The translations under genes were made by a program, and so were the position numbers. The notes beneath the pieces are model-generated. The model made no database searches, was not told where the DNA came from, and was given only the letters and a program-made list of their open reading frames with translations. DNA of 64,000 bases from Gadus chalcogrammus (Eukaryota; Chordata; Actinopteri; Gadiformes; Gadidae), in NCBI RefSeq assembly GCF_026213295.1, contig NC_079425.1, positions 9,212,201 through 9,276,200 on the forward strand, given 5' to 3'. Below are positions 63,041 to 64,000 of the stretch, piece after piece. Every line of letters starts with the position of its first letter. Position 1 is the first letter of the stretch.

Positions 63041-63969
63041 GTGTGATTCAGTTGAAAGTTAATTTTATTCAAATATTTTTATCGAAACAGTTTTATAATG
63101 CTGGTATTATATTGATATGAAAAATAATGCAAAAGAAATCCTACAGATAGTTGAATGTCAATGCAACAATTTATAGCACTTAATACAATTTGACAGTCGC
63201 AGGGTATTTGATGAAAATAAAAAATCAGTTTTAGATGACTGCAATACAATTTGTTTTCCTTGCCTAGTTAAATAAATATGAATGAAACAATACAGAGAGG
63301 AAGTGAAACTCTCTCTAAAACATATGTTACATATAACGCTTTACACAAAAGCAGTTCTTTTCACATTTTTGACAATTGCCTTTACAATCTTTTTATTTTG
63401 TAGGCAAAGCTATTCAAAAACAAATTATTATACTTCCTGGATCATATAAAGTGCATTACAGTTGTGTTTACTATTTAAAGAGAAGCAAAACATAAAATAG
63501 ATTGAATTTCGATATAATATTCATATCCCGTAGGATAATGTTTTCTACAAACAACATTTGTTTTGGTTATGAAAGCCTCCAACTATCTATTTGATGCACA
63601 TGCACCCAGACATGCGCACACACAAACACACGCATCGAGGCAAATGCAAATGCACACACACATAAGCCCAGATGCACACAGCAATATATCAGAAATAATT
63701 TGGATGAAATAAAAAAACGTCAGTGGCAGTGTGATTTGGGACGGCTCCGCGCCGTCTCTGCAGTGATGTCATTAACCAGCACTACGGCTGATAAGGCGAT
63801 CCCGCTTATTGAATAAATAAATAAATTAAAGTGATATCTCATGAATTCTTTTCACCTCCCTTCAGAAGCCCCCCCCCCACCCAGCCCCATACCCAATCAT
63901 GACCATTCATTCCCAACGCCTGCCGCCCTGACGCCCCCTACCCTCCGACCCCCCAACCCCTCCCCTCCG
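63041..63969. other. Unique AT-rich sequence
   Basis: AT-rich to 63590, an imperfect CA patch at 63598-63665, then CG-containing balanced sequence (63735-63810) and a C-rich end. Nothing gene-like. Confidence 0.35.
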
Positions 63970-63988
63970 CCCCCCCCCCCCCCCCCCC
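63970..63988. repeat. Poly-C run (C19)
   Basis: Nineteen C, followed by CACCCCACCCCAC to the window end. Confidence 0.9.
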
Positions 63989-64000
63989 ACCCCACCCCAC

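Overview
This window looks like non-coding DNA from a teleost fish, possibly a gadid (cod-like) species. The evidence is a very high density of long, near-perfect (CA/GT)n, (CT/GA)n and (TA)n microsatellites, many 12-24 bp poly-C/poly-G runs, the fish-wide interspersed motif around 'GACGCTTTCATCCAAAGCGACTTA' at about 9.3 kb, a tRNA-type SINE head and a TTAA-flanked foldback MITE. I could not recognise a single exon of a conserved cellular gene. Open frames longer than 60 codons are translations of simple repeats or chance frames without family features, so no cellular CDS is called. The species and the neighbouring gene cannot be fixed from the sequence alone.

Layout. 0-2.25 kb: unique sequence with homopolymers and a 23-bp C/A-rich minisatellite. 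2.25-8.06 kb: the most structured object in the window, a composite mobile element of about 5.8 kb. It has two pairs of direct repeats that look identical by eye (167 bp and 155 bp), arranged on the minus strand as A1 - interior - B1 - A2 - 48 bp - B2. That is the split-direct-repeat order of PAT/Ngaro-type tyrosine-recombinase retrotransposons. On the minus strand the A repeat has three CCAAT boxes and a TATA box, and the B repeat has AATAAA. A broken gag-like reading frame follows A1. The rest of the interior is filled with nested tandem repeats rather than reverse transcriptase or recombinase genes, so the element is non-autonomous. 8-25 kb: unique AT-rich sequence, a 282-bp foldback MITE, a pair of 68-69 bp direct repeats 1.6 kb apart, and many microsatellites. 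25-64 kb: long unique stretches broken by microsatellites. Some of these stretches (about 30.1, 34.8-35.2, 35.9, 38.1, 43.7-45.1, 46.6 and 55.6-55.9 kb) have the mixed composition and TAATTA-type motifs of conserved non-coding elements. This is a guess from composition only.

How the parts work together. Only the composite element shows internal logic: promoter and polyadenylation signals in its terminal repeats, a remnant frame where the first ORF of such retrotransposons lies, and a B1/A2 junction that reproduces the joined ends expected of a circular intermediate. The remainder is best read as a microsatellite-rich intergenic or intronic region, perhaps with regulatory blocks. I see no CRISPR array, operon, rRNA or intact tRNA.
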